From: Alphaproteobacteria bacterium
GTDB taxonomy: Bacteria > Pseudomonadota > Alphaproteobacteria > Micropepsales > Micropepsaceae
Reading direction: 5' to 3'
DNA length: 64,000 bases
NCBI GenBank assembly: GCA_021325375.1
Contig: JAJPHG010000002.1
Coordinates: forward strand, 115,855 to 179,854
Part shown: in pieces, positions 53,882 to 61,882 of the stretch
How positions within the stretch are numbered: the first letter of the stretch is position 1
Layout of the letters: each line of letters begins with the position of its first letter
Notes under the pieces: model-generated
Databases searched by the model: none
Seen by the model: only the letters and a program-made list of their open reading frames with translations
Told to the model about the DNA's origin: nothing
Translations under genes and position numbers: made by a program

Positions 53882-54271
53882 CTACATCGTGAGCGACTTA
53901 CAGGTCGCCAGCGTGCTGCGGAGGTAGGTGATGTCCCTCACGATCCTGGGCAGTTCGCGCGTCTGTGTCATGCCCAAATCTTCGTTGAACCGCGTTCCGG
54001 AGTAGCCGAGCTTGTCCGCCAGCGCGGACGCCGTATCGAACGAAGTGCGCGCGCGAGCCTCGAACGCCGCGGCCTTGGCGGCGTCGCCGCCGTCCTTGCT
54101 TGTACCGGCCGCCGAGCCGTTCGCCACAAAGCACTTCAAGGCCCATTCGTACGCGCCCTGGTTGGCGCGCGTCACGGCGTCTTGTGCGCATGCCTGGCTC
54201 ACCGTCAGGCAAGCGCAGGCTGCCAGCGCAGCGGCGGAAAGCCACCGCGCCTTGATGGACAGTGCACGCAT
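53882..54271 (-). CDS. Small exported protein of unknown function
   Basis: 129 residues with a signal peptide (WLSAAALAACACLTVSQACA, cleaved after about residue 29; a lipoprotein-like Cys lies within). Mature part helical: ANQGAYEWALKCFVANG and FEARARTSFDTASALADKLG, ending TLATCKSLTM; two cysteines may pair. Convergent with the truncated gene. Confidence 0.6.
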   Translation of the reverse strand: MRALSIKARWLSAAALAACACLTVSQACAQDAVTRANQGAYEWALKCFVANGSAAGTSKDGGDAAKAAAFEARARTSFDTASALADKLGYSGTRFNEDLGMTQTRELPRIVRDITYLRSTLATCKSLTM

Positions 54272-54275
54272 CGGG

Positions 54276-54458
54276 CTACTTCCGGCCCTTGAATACGAAA
54301 TGCAGGATCGTTCCGCTCACCACGCCGCCCGCGCTGTTCTTCACGATGTCGCCGAGGATCTTCTTGAAGTTCTCGGCCGTATGGTCGCCGTGATGTTGGT
54401 CGGTCGTTACCGTGTATGTCTGGCCGTTGCTGTGTTTTGCTTCGTATTGATTTGCCAT
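54276..54458 (-). CDS. 60-residue hypothetical protein
   Basis: MANQYEAKHSNGQTYTVTTD then HHGDHTAENFKKIL and a Gly/Val end (GGVVSGTILHFVFKGRK). AAGGA lies eight bases before ATG. Small beta/alpha protein, four bases upstream of the exported protein gene on the same strand; probably co-transcribed. Unknown function. Confidence 0.6.
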   Translation of the reverse strand: MANQYEAKHSNGQTYTVTTDQHHGDHTAENFKKILGDIVKNSAGGVVSGTILHFVFKGRK

Positions 54459-54494
54459 GGCGCGTTCCTTGCCTCAGTCGAAAGCAAGGAATCT

Positions 54495-54519
54495 GTAACA
54501 CTATGGGGAATTCTGTTGC
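54495..54519 (-). repeat. Candidate recombination site, left
   Basis: Arms GTAACACTAT and ATTCTGTTGC around a 5-base spacer GGGGA. It matches the reverse complement of the right site (54643-54667) at 22 of 25 positions including the whole spacer. The two sites therefore face each other. Confidence 0.7.
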
Positions 54520-54642
54520 GGCGAACGCCAGCTTTCGCCAGAGGTTTCCGCATGTCCGTCAATTCCGCAAAGAATAGAAACGCCATCGGCACAATTCTCG
54601 ATTTCGCCAGGACAGCCGCCCCTTTCCTAAGGGCGGCCTCTT

Positions 54643-54667
54643 GCAACACTATTCCCCATAGTGTTGC
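54643..54667 (+). repeat. Candidate recombination site, right
   Basis: Perfect arms GCAACACTAT and ATAGTGTTGC around spacer TCCCC, 21 bases before the start of a small tyrosine recombinase. Two inverted 10-bp binding arms with a short spacer are the standard core site for this enzyme class. Confidence 0.75.
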
Positions 54668-54688
54668 ACGCGGTGGAGAGATGACCTG

Positions 54689-55261
54689 ATGCGTTGCGAA
54701 CTCATCTTGTTCGACACGTCGGGCGAGCGCAAATATCTCTGCGCCAAAGAGCTTCCACGCTTCCTTAAGGCAGCGCAGCGTGCGGACAGCGACACGGATG
54801 CCTTCTGCCGCCTCCTCGTCTATACTGGCTGCCGCTTAAGCGAGGCGCTGGCGCTAACGCCGCGCCGTCTCGATCCCGACACCGGCCGCGTCGTGTTCCG
54901 TACCTTGAAGCGACGGCGCTCCGTCTTCCGCGCGGTGCCGGTGCCGCCCGACTTAATGGCCGCGCTACGGCGCATTGCCGCGAGCCGCACCAAGGACGCA
55001 CCGCTCTGGCGCTGGTCGCGCCAAACCGCATGGCGGCGCGTCAAGCGCATCATGGAGAGCGCGGGCATCGCTGGCGCGCACGCCATGCCGAAGGGATTGC
55101 GGCACGGCTTCGGCGTCGCCAACGCTGAGGGCAACGTGCCGATGGCGACCACGCAGAAATGGCTAGGCCACGCCAAGTTGGAAACGACCGCCATCTACCA
55201 GCAGGCCGTCGGCCGCGAGGAAGCCGCGCTGGCGCGCCGGATATGGCGGCATTGGCGGTAG
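54689..55261 (+). CDS. Minimal tyrosine recombinase (catalytic domain only)
   Basis: 190 residues. The whole set is present: Arg in YTGCRLSEALAL, a Lys region near TLKRRRSVFRA, GLRHGFGVANAEG (His-x-x-Arg), WLGHAKLETTAIYQQA (second His and Tyr nucleophile). The N-terminal core-binding domain of Xer/phage integrases is missing. GGAGAG lies about 11 bases before ATG. The inverted sites at 54495-54519 and 54643-54667 directly upstream are its likely targets. Probable DNA invertase or resolvase. Confidence 0.88.
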   Translation: MRCELILFDTSGERKYLCAKELPRFLKAAQRADSDTDAFCRLLVYTGCRLSEALALTPRRLDPDTGRVVFRTLKRRRSVFRAVPVPPDLMAALRRIAASRTKDAPLWRWSRQTAWRRVKRIMESAGIAGAHAMPKGLRHGFGVANAEGNVPMATTQKWLGHAKLETTAIYQQAVGREEAALARRIWRHWR

Positions 55262-55279
55262 CAAACCAATCAATGCACG

Positions 55280-55594
55280 TTACCGCTTTTTCTCTCTCGA
55301 TGCAGGTGCGGGATTCGCAATAGCCAGCGCGTGACATTCGATTTCGAGCGGGCTTTTCATGCCGTTGAACGTGATTTTACTCGCAACGTCGGGCAAGGCA
55401 CCCAGCGCTGCCTCGCCAATGGAATTTACCAGCCACGCAAAATCCACCATACCGACGCGGTGGACGTTGCCGCCGCCGCAAGTCAGTTCTCTGCCAGTCA
55501 TGCTATTGTTATGATTGTCCGAAATGCGCGCATATCCGAGATAGACCTGCAACAGCCCGCGAAGCGGCGCGTCGGTTTCTAAAGTGTCCGTCAT
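55280..55594 (-). CDS. Hypothetical protein
   Basis: 104 residues from ATG 55594 (GGGAGG five bases upstream). MTDTLETDAPLRGLLQVYLG, NSMTGRELTCGGGNVHRVGM, and FAWLVNSIGEAALGALPDV. No signal peptide or known motif. Last gene of a probable four-gene minus-strand operon starting at 57780. Confidence 0.6.
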   Translation of the reverse strand: MTDTLETDAPLRGLLQVYLGYARISDNHNNSMTGRELTCGGGNVHRVGMVDFAWLVNSIGEAALGALPDVASKITFNGMKSPLEIECHALAIANPAPASREKKR

Positions 55595-55686
55595 AAGAAC
55601 CTCCCAATTATTTGATGAATATAGCACACAATTGTTACAGCCGTATTACGGCGTCGCAAATTCAACCCATTGAAATCTCGAACGAT

Positions 55687-56142
55687 CTATTTCAACTTGA
55701 TGTGCGTGCCACTCGCGGCCGCAAATTCGTTGCGCGCTTCCAAGACAGTTTCGAGCGCCGGACGGCTAAAATTATTCGTCAGCACTTCAAAAAACTTCAT
55801 AGCGATCTCCGACTGTCCCGTTGCGACGAGATTGTTGATCACCTGAAACGTTTGCTCGCGAAGGAATGCGTCGCGCGCGAAGTCGGCTTTCATGGCCAGT
55901 TCCACTTCGGTAAAAGCTGCGCCGATCTTTGCCATTTCACGCTGGTGATGGTTGCCGATCGTTGCAAGATCGCGTTCTTCGGTGGCAATGAGCTTTCCCA
56001 GTTCCAGGGCGCTCGCCACAAGTCCGATATACGCCGCGACGTTATCGAGGCCGGTGGGAACAACAGTTGCACTAAGCGCTTCGGCGCCTCTTCGGCGAGC
56101 TTCCGCCAGCAGTCGATCATGCTGGTCTTGCGAGTCGCTCAT
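55687..56142 (-). CDS. Hypothetical helical protein
   Basis: 151 residues, mostly alpha-helical with a possible weak membrane helix (NVAAYIGLVASALELGKLIA). LAEARRRGAEALSATVVP at the start. ATG overlaps the stop of the upstream membrane-protein gene (ATGA), so the two are coupled. Function unknown. Confidence 0.6.
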   Translation of the reverse strand: MSDSQDQHDRLLAEARRRGAEALSATVVPTGLDNVAAYIGLVASALELGKLIATEERDLATIGNHHQREMAKIGAAFTEVELAMKADFARDAFLREQTFQVINNLVATGQSEIAMKFFEVLTNNFSRPALETVLEARNEFAAASGTHIKLK

Positions 56143-57494
56143 TGTTCTACCTTCTCTTTTATTTCGAGTACGTGGTTTGCTTCGGCACAAGCCAGCGCGA
56201 GTGCCATCACATCTTTTGTTTCCGGTGTCCCCTTTCGCTGATATCGGCGACCGATTATGGGAAGCAATAAATCGATCTGTTTGACTGCTTCGACAAGACG
56301 CTCGATATCGGGAAGGAACCTTGTCTGTATGAGCGTAACTATGAGTCTGTCATCGCCCAAAATGCTGCCTGCGAGGACGGTAAGCTGTCCCTCGGCCTCC
56401 TTAAGGCGGCGTAGCGCTCGTGAATCGTAGACCTGCGCGCCCACTATTCCCACCAAAGCCGCTATCACGGCGAGCCAAGGGTTCATTTGTCCAGCTGTCG
56501 CATAGGCCATTGCCCGGCTGCCACTGGAATAGAACGCCAGCTTGTACTGCCGGATTGCACCGTATCGCAGGCTCTTCGGGATTGTGTACTGGGTTTCGCC
56601 GCTCGCTCTCAGGCCATTTCCGGCTGCGACCGTGCGCAGGTCGAATCTCAGTTCGTCCAATACGATCTTTGCCCTCCAGAGGTACGTAGCCGCTAGCTCG
56701 TGTGCGAGGTGCCGCTTTTGAACGATCTCGTCCAGACGAGCGATATTGACGCCCCACGCCTGGTACATTCGCCGCTGTATCAATTCCAGCGCAACGGATA
56801 TTTCTTCTGTATCTCGGCGTTCCCAAGCTTCGGCAAGATTTAGTTTTTTCAAGTGCCTTGGAATTCTGAGTCCAAGCTGCTTCCTCAATCCGTCCCGCAT
56901 CTCTGGATCCAGGATGAGCTCGCCGTGGAATGAAACCGGATTTAGCGCCCCCTCTATTTCTGTAGTGTCCGCCTCCCTGTTCTTCGCCAGCAGGTCGCGA
57001 AACTCTTCCAAATCGGATATTCGCTCAAAAGCATAAGCCTCTTCCCACAGCAACGGATGATTGAGCATTCGCTCGCGGCCGGCGCAGATGATAACAAGCA
57101 AGTAGATTACGCTCGGCACGACGGCGGAATCGAATGATCCAGTCAGGCGCAGAATTGCCAATGAGACGAAAATCAGGGTGCCCGATGTAATCAGAAACGC
57201 TTTACCCCACTCTTCTAATAGTTGCTCCTTGAGCGGCCCGCTAAACGTGGAAATTCGATATATGAAAATTCCGGCTCCGACCAGAAGCGCAATCAAAACT
57301 CCGAACGCGAAGCCGTACCAAACCATCGCCCCGAGCGCTATAAAAGCGCCGATACCATATTTGGAACCAAGTTTTAAGATTTCGCGCCAGCGTGCTTTGC
57401 CGTACGCGAGATGATTATAACCGCGTCCATATCGCCGGCGTTCCGAATGGTAGAACGCAATTGCGTCAGACAAGAAATCGTCGTCGTCAGACAT
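56139..57494 (-). CDS. Membrane protein of unknown function
   Basis: 451 residues. Four membrane helices in two pairs near the N-terminus (GIGAFIALGAMVWYGFAFGV, VLIALLVGAGIFIY, AFLITSGTLIFVSLAIL, SVIYLLVIICA) and one near residue 345 (WLAVIAALVGIVGAQVY). The rest is a large cytoplasmic helical domain. ATG 57494 overlaps the preceding gene by 8 bases. Not related to known transfer proteins as far as I can tell; GC content is lower than the backbone. Confidence 0.65.
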   Translation of the reverse strand: MSDDDDFLSDAIAFYHSERRRYGRGYNHLAYGKARWREILKLGSKYGIGAFIALGAMVWYGFAFGVLIALLVGAGIFIYRISTFSGPLKEQLLEEWGKAFLITSGTLIFVSLAILRLTGSFDSAVVPSVIYLLVIICAGRERMLNHPLLWEEAYAFERISDLEEFRDLLAKNREADTTEIEGALNPVSFHGELILDPEMRDGLRKQLGLRIPRHLKKLNLAEAWERRDTEEISVALELIQRRMYQAWGVNIARLDEIVQKRHLAHELAATYLWRAKIVLDELRFDLRTVAAGNGLRASGETQYTIPKSLRYGAIRQYKLAFYSSGSRAMAYATAGQMNPWLAVIAALVGIVGAQVYDSRALRRLKEAEGQLTVLAGSILGDDRLIVTLIQTRFLPDIERLVEAVKQIDLLLPIIGRRYQRKGTPETKDVMALALACAEANHVLEIKEKVEQ

Positions 57495-57780
57495 CGTGCT
57501 CAATGTCAAGCGAGGCACGATCCGGCGTCACGGCAGGCTCACGAACGGCCCACATTTCTTCAAAGCTCGGCCGACGTTCGCAATTAAGATCGCGCTTGGG
57601 GAGATCGGCTTCGACAGTCTGGAACGGCATCTCGACCACGGGTTTTGGCGTTGTTACTCGGCCGAACCAGCCTTGCTCAACGACCTTCTGGCGAATGTCT
57701 TGCACGGCCTGCCGGAATTCATTGGAGAGAAACTCCCCCAGGCCCTGCGGTTTTGTCCGCTTCTGCGCTTCACGACCCAT
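57487..57780 (-). CDS. Small conserved protein of mobile elements
   Basis: 97 residues: MGREAQKRTKPQGLGEFLSN, EFRQAVQDIRQKVVEQGWFG, and acidic RRPSFEEMWAVREPAVTPD. GGAG seven bases before ATG. Divergent from the coupling-protein gene, first in the minus-strand operon. Likely tied to mobilisation because of position; role unknown. Confidence 0.6.
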   Translation of the reverse strand: MGREAQKRTKPQGLGEFLSNEFRQAVQDIRQKVVEQGWFGRVTTPKPVVEMPFQTVEADLPKRDLNCERRPSFEEMWAVREPAVTPDRASLDIEHDV

Positions 57781-57885
57781 CCGCCAACTCCGCGAATAAA
57801 TCGCGCCGACCTACTTTTTTCGGCGCCGTCCTCTAGTAATAATTGCAGTGATTCTCGGTTCGTGCAACGCGGGTGGGCGGGAAAA

Positions 57886-59457
57886 TTGAGCTTTGTTCGC
57901 GACCTTGATGCGCCGCTGCTACAGTTGTCGGCGACGGACAGGTTCACCCTGCGCGATGCCTGCCAAGGCGTGCATGTCTTCGGCGGTATTGGATCGGGCA
58001 AGACATCCGGCTCAGGCAAAGCCCTGGCTACCGCCTACCTGCGCGCCGGGTTCGGCGGTTTGGTGCTCGCCGCCAAGCCGGACGAGGTCGAGCAATGGGC
58101 GCAATATGCCTATGCCAATGGGCGTATGAACTCGTTTGTGCAGTTCGGCGAGCGTGCCGGCGGCTTCAACTTTATTGAATACGAGCTGGCGCGTCAGGGC
58201 GCCGACGGGATCGGTAGTGTTGTCGAATGCTTGATGCGCATTCTGGAAGCGGCGCGCCTGACCGGTGCGAACCCGAGCCAGGGCGGGCAGCAGTTTTGGG
58301 ACGACGCGACCCGTCAGCTTCTGCGCAACACGATTCCTATTCTTTATTCGGCAACGGGGACGGTACGCATTCCCGACATCATCCGCTTTGTGTCTTCCGC
58401 ACCAACGAGCATGGACCAAGCGCGAAACGCCGATTGGCAGGCGGAGTCGTTCATGTTCCGCGCCTTGCTCGCCGTCCGGCAGGAGCCCGTGCGTCCAATT
58501 AGCACCGCCGACTTCGAGAAGATCGGCAGTTATTGGCGCGACGAGTTCGCCCAGCTCGATCCAAAGACGCGCAGCAATATCGCGATCTCGCTTTCGACCG
58601 TGCTCGACCGCTTCAATCGAGGGCGGCTACACAAAGCTTTCTGCACTGACACAACGGTCGTCCCCGAAATGTCGCTGCATGGCGCTGTCATTGTCATGGA
58701 CATGCCGGCGCTGACTTGGAACGAGGACGGCATCATCGCCCAGCAGCTGTTCAAATATATGTGGCAGCGCGCGGTGCTGTCGCGCAATGCGCTGGAATCG
58801 CGTCACCGCGAGCGCCCGGTGTTCTTATGGGTGGATGAGAGCCAGTATTTCGTCAACTCGTTCGATACCGACTTTCAGTCGACCTGCCGCTCGTCGCGGG
58901 CTTGCACTGTCTATCTCACGCAGTCGCTACCGACCTATTACGCGAAGATGGGTTCGGAGAACGCCAAGCACAAAGCCGATATGCTGCTTGGCAATTTCGG
59001 CACCAAGATTTTTCACAACAACGCCGATCCGGAGACGAACCGCTGGGCGGCCGATACGATCGGGCGCGTGATCCAGCGTCGTGGCAGCTACAGCGAGGGC
59101 AGTTCGGATAGTCGTTCCTATGGCATGAGCGAAGGCGAGAGCACGAATGCGGGCTGGAATTCGAGCGCCGGTCAGTCGCGAGACGCGCAAGGTAACTACA
59201 GCACCAACTTCAGCTCCGGCCGCAGCGGCGGCTCGGGTGAGAATATCGGCCGCAATCGCGGTTTGAACCGCGGCCAGAGCGTCACCGGAGGCTACAGCGA
59301 GACGATGGATTACGAGATAGAGCCCGCCGACTTCGCGCGCGTGCTGCGAACGGGCGGTCCGGCTTACGGCAAACAGGTCTCGGCGGTTTGGTTTCAGGCG
59401 GGCAAGACGTTCAACGACAGCCGTCGCAACTACCTTTTGACGACGTTCCAGCAATGA
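57886..59457 (+). CDS. Coupling protein, TraG/VirD4-like, short form
   Basis: About 523 residues. RFTLRDACQGVHVFGGIGSGKTSGSG contains Walker A; VFLWVDESQYFVNSFD is Walker B, near residue 320. GQQFWDDATRQLL and CRSSRACTVYLTQSLPTYY fit the TraM-recognition/VirD4 ATPase core. The N-terminal membrane anchor of VirD4 is missing. A Ser/Gly-rich insert (SYSEGSSDSRSYGMSEGES onward) lies near 410. It should dock the relaxase-DNA complex to a secretion channel. TTG 57886 is preferred (GGGCGGG upstream); GTG 57862 is an alternative, and frames further upstream overlap the opposite gene. Confidence 0.85.
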   Translation: MSFVRDLDAPLLQLSATDRFTLRDACQGVHVFGGIGSGKTSGSGKALATAYLRAGFGGLVLAAKPDEVEQWAQYAYANGRMNSFVQFGERAGGFNFIEYELARQGADGIGSVVECLMRILEAARLTGANPSQGGQQFWDDATRQLLRNTIPILYSATGTVRIPDIIRFVSSAPTSMDQARNADWQAESFMFRALLAVRQEPVRPISTADFEKIGSYWRDEFAQLDPKTRSNIAISLSTVLDRFNRGRLHKAFCTDTTVVPEMSLHGAVIVMDMPALTWNEDGIIAQQLFKYMWQRAVLSRNALESRHRERPVFLWVDESQYFVNSFDTDFQSTCRSSRACTVYLTQSLPTYYAKMGSENAKHKADMLLGNFGTKIFHNNADPETNRWAADTIGRVIQRRGSYSEGSSDSRSYGMSEGESTNAGWNSSAGQSRDAQGNYSTNFSSGRSGGSGENIGRNRGLNRGQSVTGGYSETMDYEIEPADFARVLRTGGPAYGKQVSAVWFQAGKTFNDSRRNYLLTTFQQ

Positions 59458-60008
59458 AAAAGCCGGGACCGTTCGTCTACCTGTTCGGCAATCCGATTGC
59501 GCTTCTCGCAGCGTTCGGCGCAACGGCATTCTTCGGCTATCGCTGGTGGAGCGAGGACGCCTCGCTGCTTCCCGCCATCGTCGCGTTCTTGGTCTTCTGT
59601 CAGACTATGCGCGCCATGGATCAGCTGCAGAAGTACACCGAGTGGAAGCGCGAATGGGACGCAATGGGCGGCGAGCCTCGCACTCCCGCGCGGAAGCTGA
59701 CCATGCAGTCGCCGCTTGTTCGCATCTTAATCGGCGTTCCGGCGTGGGGTGTGGGTTTTTACTGGGTCATGACTTTGCCCAATGACGGGCCTGGAATGCT
59801 GATCGCCAAGTCGTGTTTTTGGCTTGGTACGGCGCTTGGTGTCGGTTCGTTGATTTACCAAGCCCTTCCGCGAAGAAAGAAGGCGGCTAGAGCAGCGCCT
59901 GCGAAATATCCCGACGTGGCGGTGTGTCTCCCCGTTCCGCGTTCGTCACCTTCAATCCGCGATGTACTGGCGCAGCTTCCCGACTATTGCCGCGCACTTC
60001 TGCGCTGA
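59454..60008 (+). CDS. Small membrane protein coupled to TraG-like gene
   Basis: 184 residues with two helix pairs: PIALLAAFGATAFFGYRWW, AIVAFLVFCQTMRAM, and PLVRILIGVPAWGVGFYWV, FWLGTALGVGSLIYQAL. ATG overlaps the coupling-protein stop (ATGA). The missing membrane anchor of the coupling protein might be supplied by this partner (inference). The last 40 residues are Arg/Pro-rich. Confidence 0.68.
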   Translation: MKKPGPFVYLFGNPIALLAAFGATAFFGYRWWSEDASLLPAIVAFLVFCQTMRAMDQLQKYTEWKREWDAMGGEPRTPARKLTMQSPLVRILIGVPAWGVGFYWVMTLPNDGPGMLIAKSCFWLGTALGVGSLIYQALPRRKKAARAAPAKYPDVAVCLPVPRSSPSIRDVLAQLPDYCRALLR

Positions 60009-60010
60009 AC

Positions 60011-60457
60011 CTATTTTGGCCGGATGACTTGGATTTTCTCGATGACGGGCTCGCCTTGCGGCTTTGCGTTCGGCCATACGCGCGAACTGAATTGCTGAAT
60101 GAACGTAACCTGCCGGCGTGCGAGCTTCTTGCGCAAATCGCGCAGATGCTTACCGTCAATCGTAATGATGCAGGTCGGCAGGTGCAGCCTCAGTTGCTCG
60201 TCGCCGCTGAAAGCGACCTCCATCAGGAGCCGGTAGGGGAACTCGATACCCTCGAATTCCTCCGTTCCCTCGATCCAGCGCACGACCTCGCAGCTTTCGT
60301 TGACCGCAGCGGTCGGCAGGAAGCCATAGGGCTTATAGGCGCCGGAACCGACGCTGGTTTCGCCCTCGCGCAGCGGTTCGGCCTTGCCGACCCGCTGCGC
60401 GAAACTTCCCGACCTTGGAGTGGCGCCGAACGCCTGGTCGAAGTCGTTAGTGGTCAA
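60011..60457 (-). CDS. Hypothetical protein downstream of the relaxase
   Basis: 148 residues, soluble. QAFGATPRSGSFAQRVGK, then EPLREGETSVGSGAYKPYGF, and LHLPTCIITIDGKHLRDLRK. Overlaps the relaxase gene by 11 bases and is probably its partner, perhaps an accessory DNA-binding protein. No known domain. Confidence 0.62.
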   Translation of the reverse strand: MTTNDFDQAFGATPRSGSFAQRVGKAEPLREGETSVGSGAYKPYGFLPTAAVNESCEVVRWIEGTEEFEGIEFPYRLLMEVAFSGDEQLRLHLPTCIITIDGKHLRDLRKKLARRQVTFIQQFSSRVWPNAKPQGEPVIEKIQVIRPK

Positions 60458-61427
60458 GGGATACCTCCGGGATAGGACGTGTTCGTCGGAACTGCCTCGT
60501 GAAATCCTCCGCCATGTCGGTGAGGCGCAGCACGAACTCCGCGATCTTCACCGGATCGCGCAGCTTGTAGGAGTCGACTTCCTGATAGAGCGCTTCGCGC
60601 TTCTTGACCGCGACCCACTGCGTGATGCGGTCCTTGAGGTAGACGTAGGCGTTCTCGATATGCCGGGCGAGGCCAAGATTCGGCTGCGGCGGGCGTTCAA
60701 TGCCCTGCGCTTCCAGCGTCCGGTGATCGATCCGCGCTTGCGAGCCGACGGCCGCCAGCGCGCGGTTCGCATAAGACGCCCACTCCGCGCGCCAGACATT
60801 GACGTTGCGCTGGGCATCGGCGGCGTCGAGCGCCGCCTTGTCTTCCGGCAGACCGGTATCGTTGAAGCGCTTGCGCGCGTCCGCCACCAGCCGGAACACC
60901 TCGGGCGTCTCGTTCCAGTCGCGTTCCTTGGGTCCGAACCCTGTCGGGCTTGAACCATCGAGGCCGCGCAGGGTCAGCATGACATGGGCGTGCGGCTGCT
61001 CCTCGCCGTCGGAGGCGTCCGGCCGGTGAATGCCGATGTCGGCCACCATGCCACGGCCGACGAAATGGTCCTCGACGAAGGTGCGGACCAGCGCTATTTG
61101 CTGGTCCTTGTTCATTTCCCTGGGGAGGCTGATTTCCACCTCGCGGGCGAGCTGGGCGTCTACCCGCTTCTCGGAGGCATCGACCCGGTTCCAGAGGGTC
61201 TGCCGGTCGAAGACCCAATCCGGAGAACCGGCGGGCGCCAGGATCTCCGTATGGATGACATCGGGCTTATCGAACTCGAACCACTTGCCTTGGGCGGAGT
61301 CGTAAAGCCGCTCCCCGGAACGATAGGCTGCCGCTGCTACGACCGACCGGCGCGTTGCGCCGCCGGGTCGGGCCGCTCTGCCAAGCGCACGAGAAATCAC
61401 CTTGAGACGTAGGTGATAGATCGCCAA
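60447..61427 (-). CDS. MobA/MobL-family relaxase
   Basis: 326 residues. AIYHLRLKVISR at the N-terminus, AAAYRSGERLYD (the family Tyr-containing motif), GMVADIGIHRP and EEQPHAHVMLTLRGL (the HUH-type His triad). It nicks oriT and leads the strand to a recipient. It lacks the helicase/primase domains of larger MobA/TraA proteins. TTG 61427 is the start: GGAGG lies eight bases before and the family begins at the next residue. A candidate oriT lies just upstream. Confidence 0.87.
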   Translation of the reverse strand: MAIYHLRLKVISRALGRAARPGGATRRSVVAAAAYRSGERLYDSAQGKWFEFDKPDVIHTEILAPAGSPDWVFDRQTLWNRVDASEKRVDAQLAREVEISLPREMNKDQQIALVRTFVEDHFVGRGMVADIGIHRPDASDGEEQPHAHVMLTLRGLDGSSPTGFGPKERDWNETPEVFRLVADARKRFNDTGLPEDKAALDAADAQRNVNVWRAEWASYANRALAAVGSQARIDHRTLEAQGIERPPQPNLGLARHIENAYVYLKDRITQWVAVKKREALYQEVDSYKLRDPVKIAEFVLRLTDMAEDFTRQFRRTRPIPEVSLDH

Positions 61428-61882
61428 GCCTTGCACCTCCAAGCCATTCCAAAAGCGAGAAAAGTAAGCCTCAACCAGGGATGTGTGCACTTATACATTG
61501 CTACGCAACGTGGCACTTACAAGTCTCGCTTCGCAGTTGAGTTTTGCGGCAAGTATTCGCGCGATTGGTGCATCGAGCACACACCCGCGCGATGGCTTGG
61601 CGAGGGGGCTGATGCCGCCCCCGTTTCACCCCGGCAGTCCGGCTGCGCGAGTGCTACGCCGGAGCGGGACAGCCTCGTCCCGCGCCCTGCGGCTCGGGGG
61701 TAGTCGCACCCCCGAGACCCCGGGTGATAGCGAAGCTTCTCCGACGCCGCGGCGTCACTTCGCCCAGACCAAGTGGCCCGAGCCAACATTCCGAAGGGCG
61801 CTCTTCTTTGCTTCGCCCAAAGCGTGTATCGTTCCCTCAACCCAGGATGGTTCTGGCGGGATTAGGATAAGAGGGGGCAGCT
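61428..61882. other. 455-base non-coding region with candidate oriT
   Basis: Divergent region between relaxase (minus) and RTX gene (plus). The left 100 bases carry the candidate oriT listed separately. The middle (about 61590-61760) is GC-rich with several short hairpins. No coding frame is believable. Confidence 0.45.
61478..61520 (-). promoter_or_regulatory. Candidate origin of transfer (oriT)
   Basis: Read on the minus strand: an imperfect inverted repeat ACGTTGC/GCAATGT (loop GTA) is followed directly by ATAAGTGCACAC, which resembles the MobQ/IncQ nic consensus TAAGTGCGCCCT. A second GTAAGTGCCAC lies on the other side of the repeat. It stands about 50 bases upstream of the MobA-type relaxase gene, the usual place. 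Recognised by pattern only. Confidence 0.5.

Noticed and set aside
57496..57885. N-terminal extension of the coupling protein
   Set aside because: This part overlaps the well-supported opposite gene 57487-57780, has no membrane helices and does not look like VirD4.
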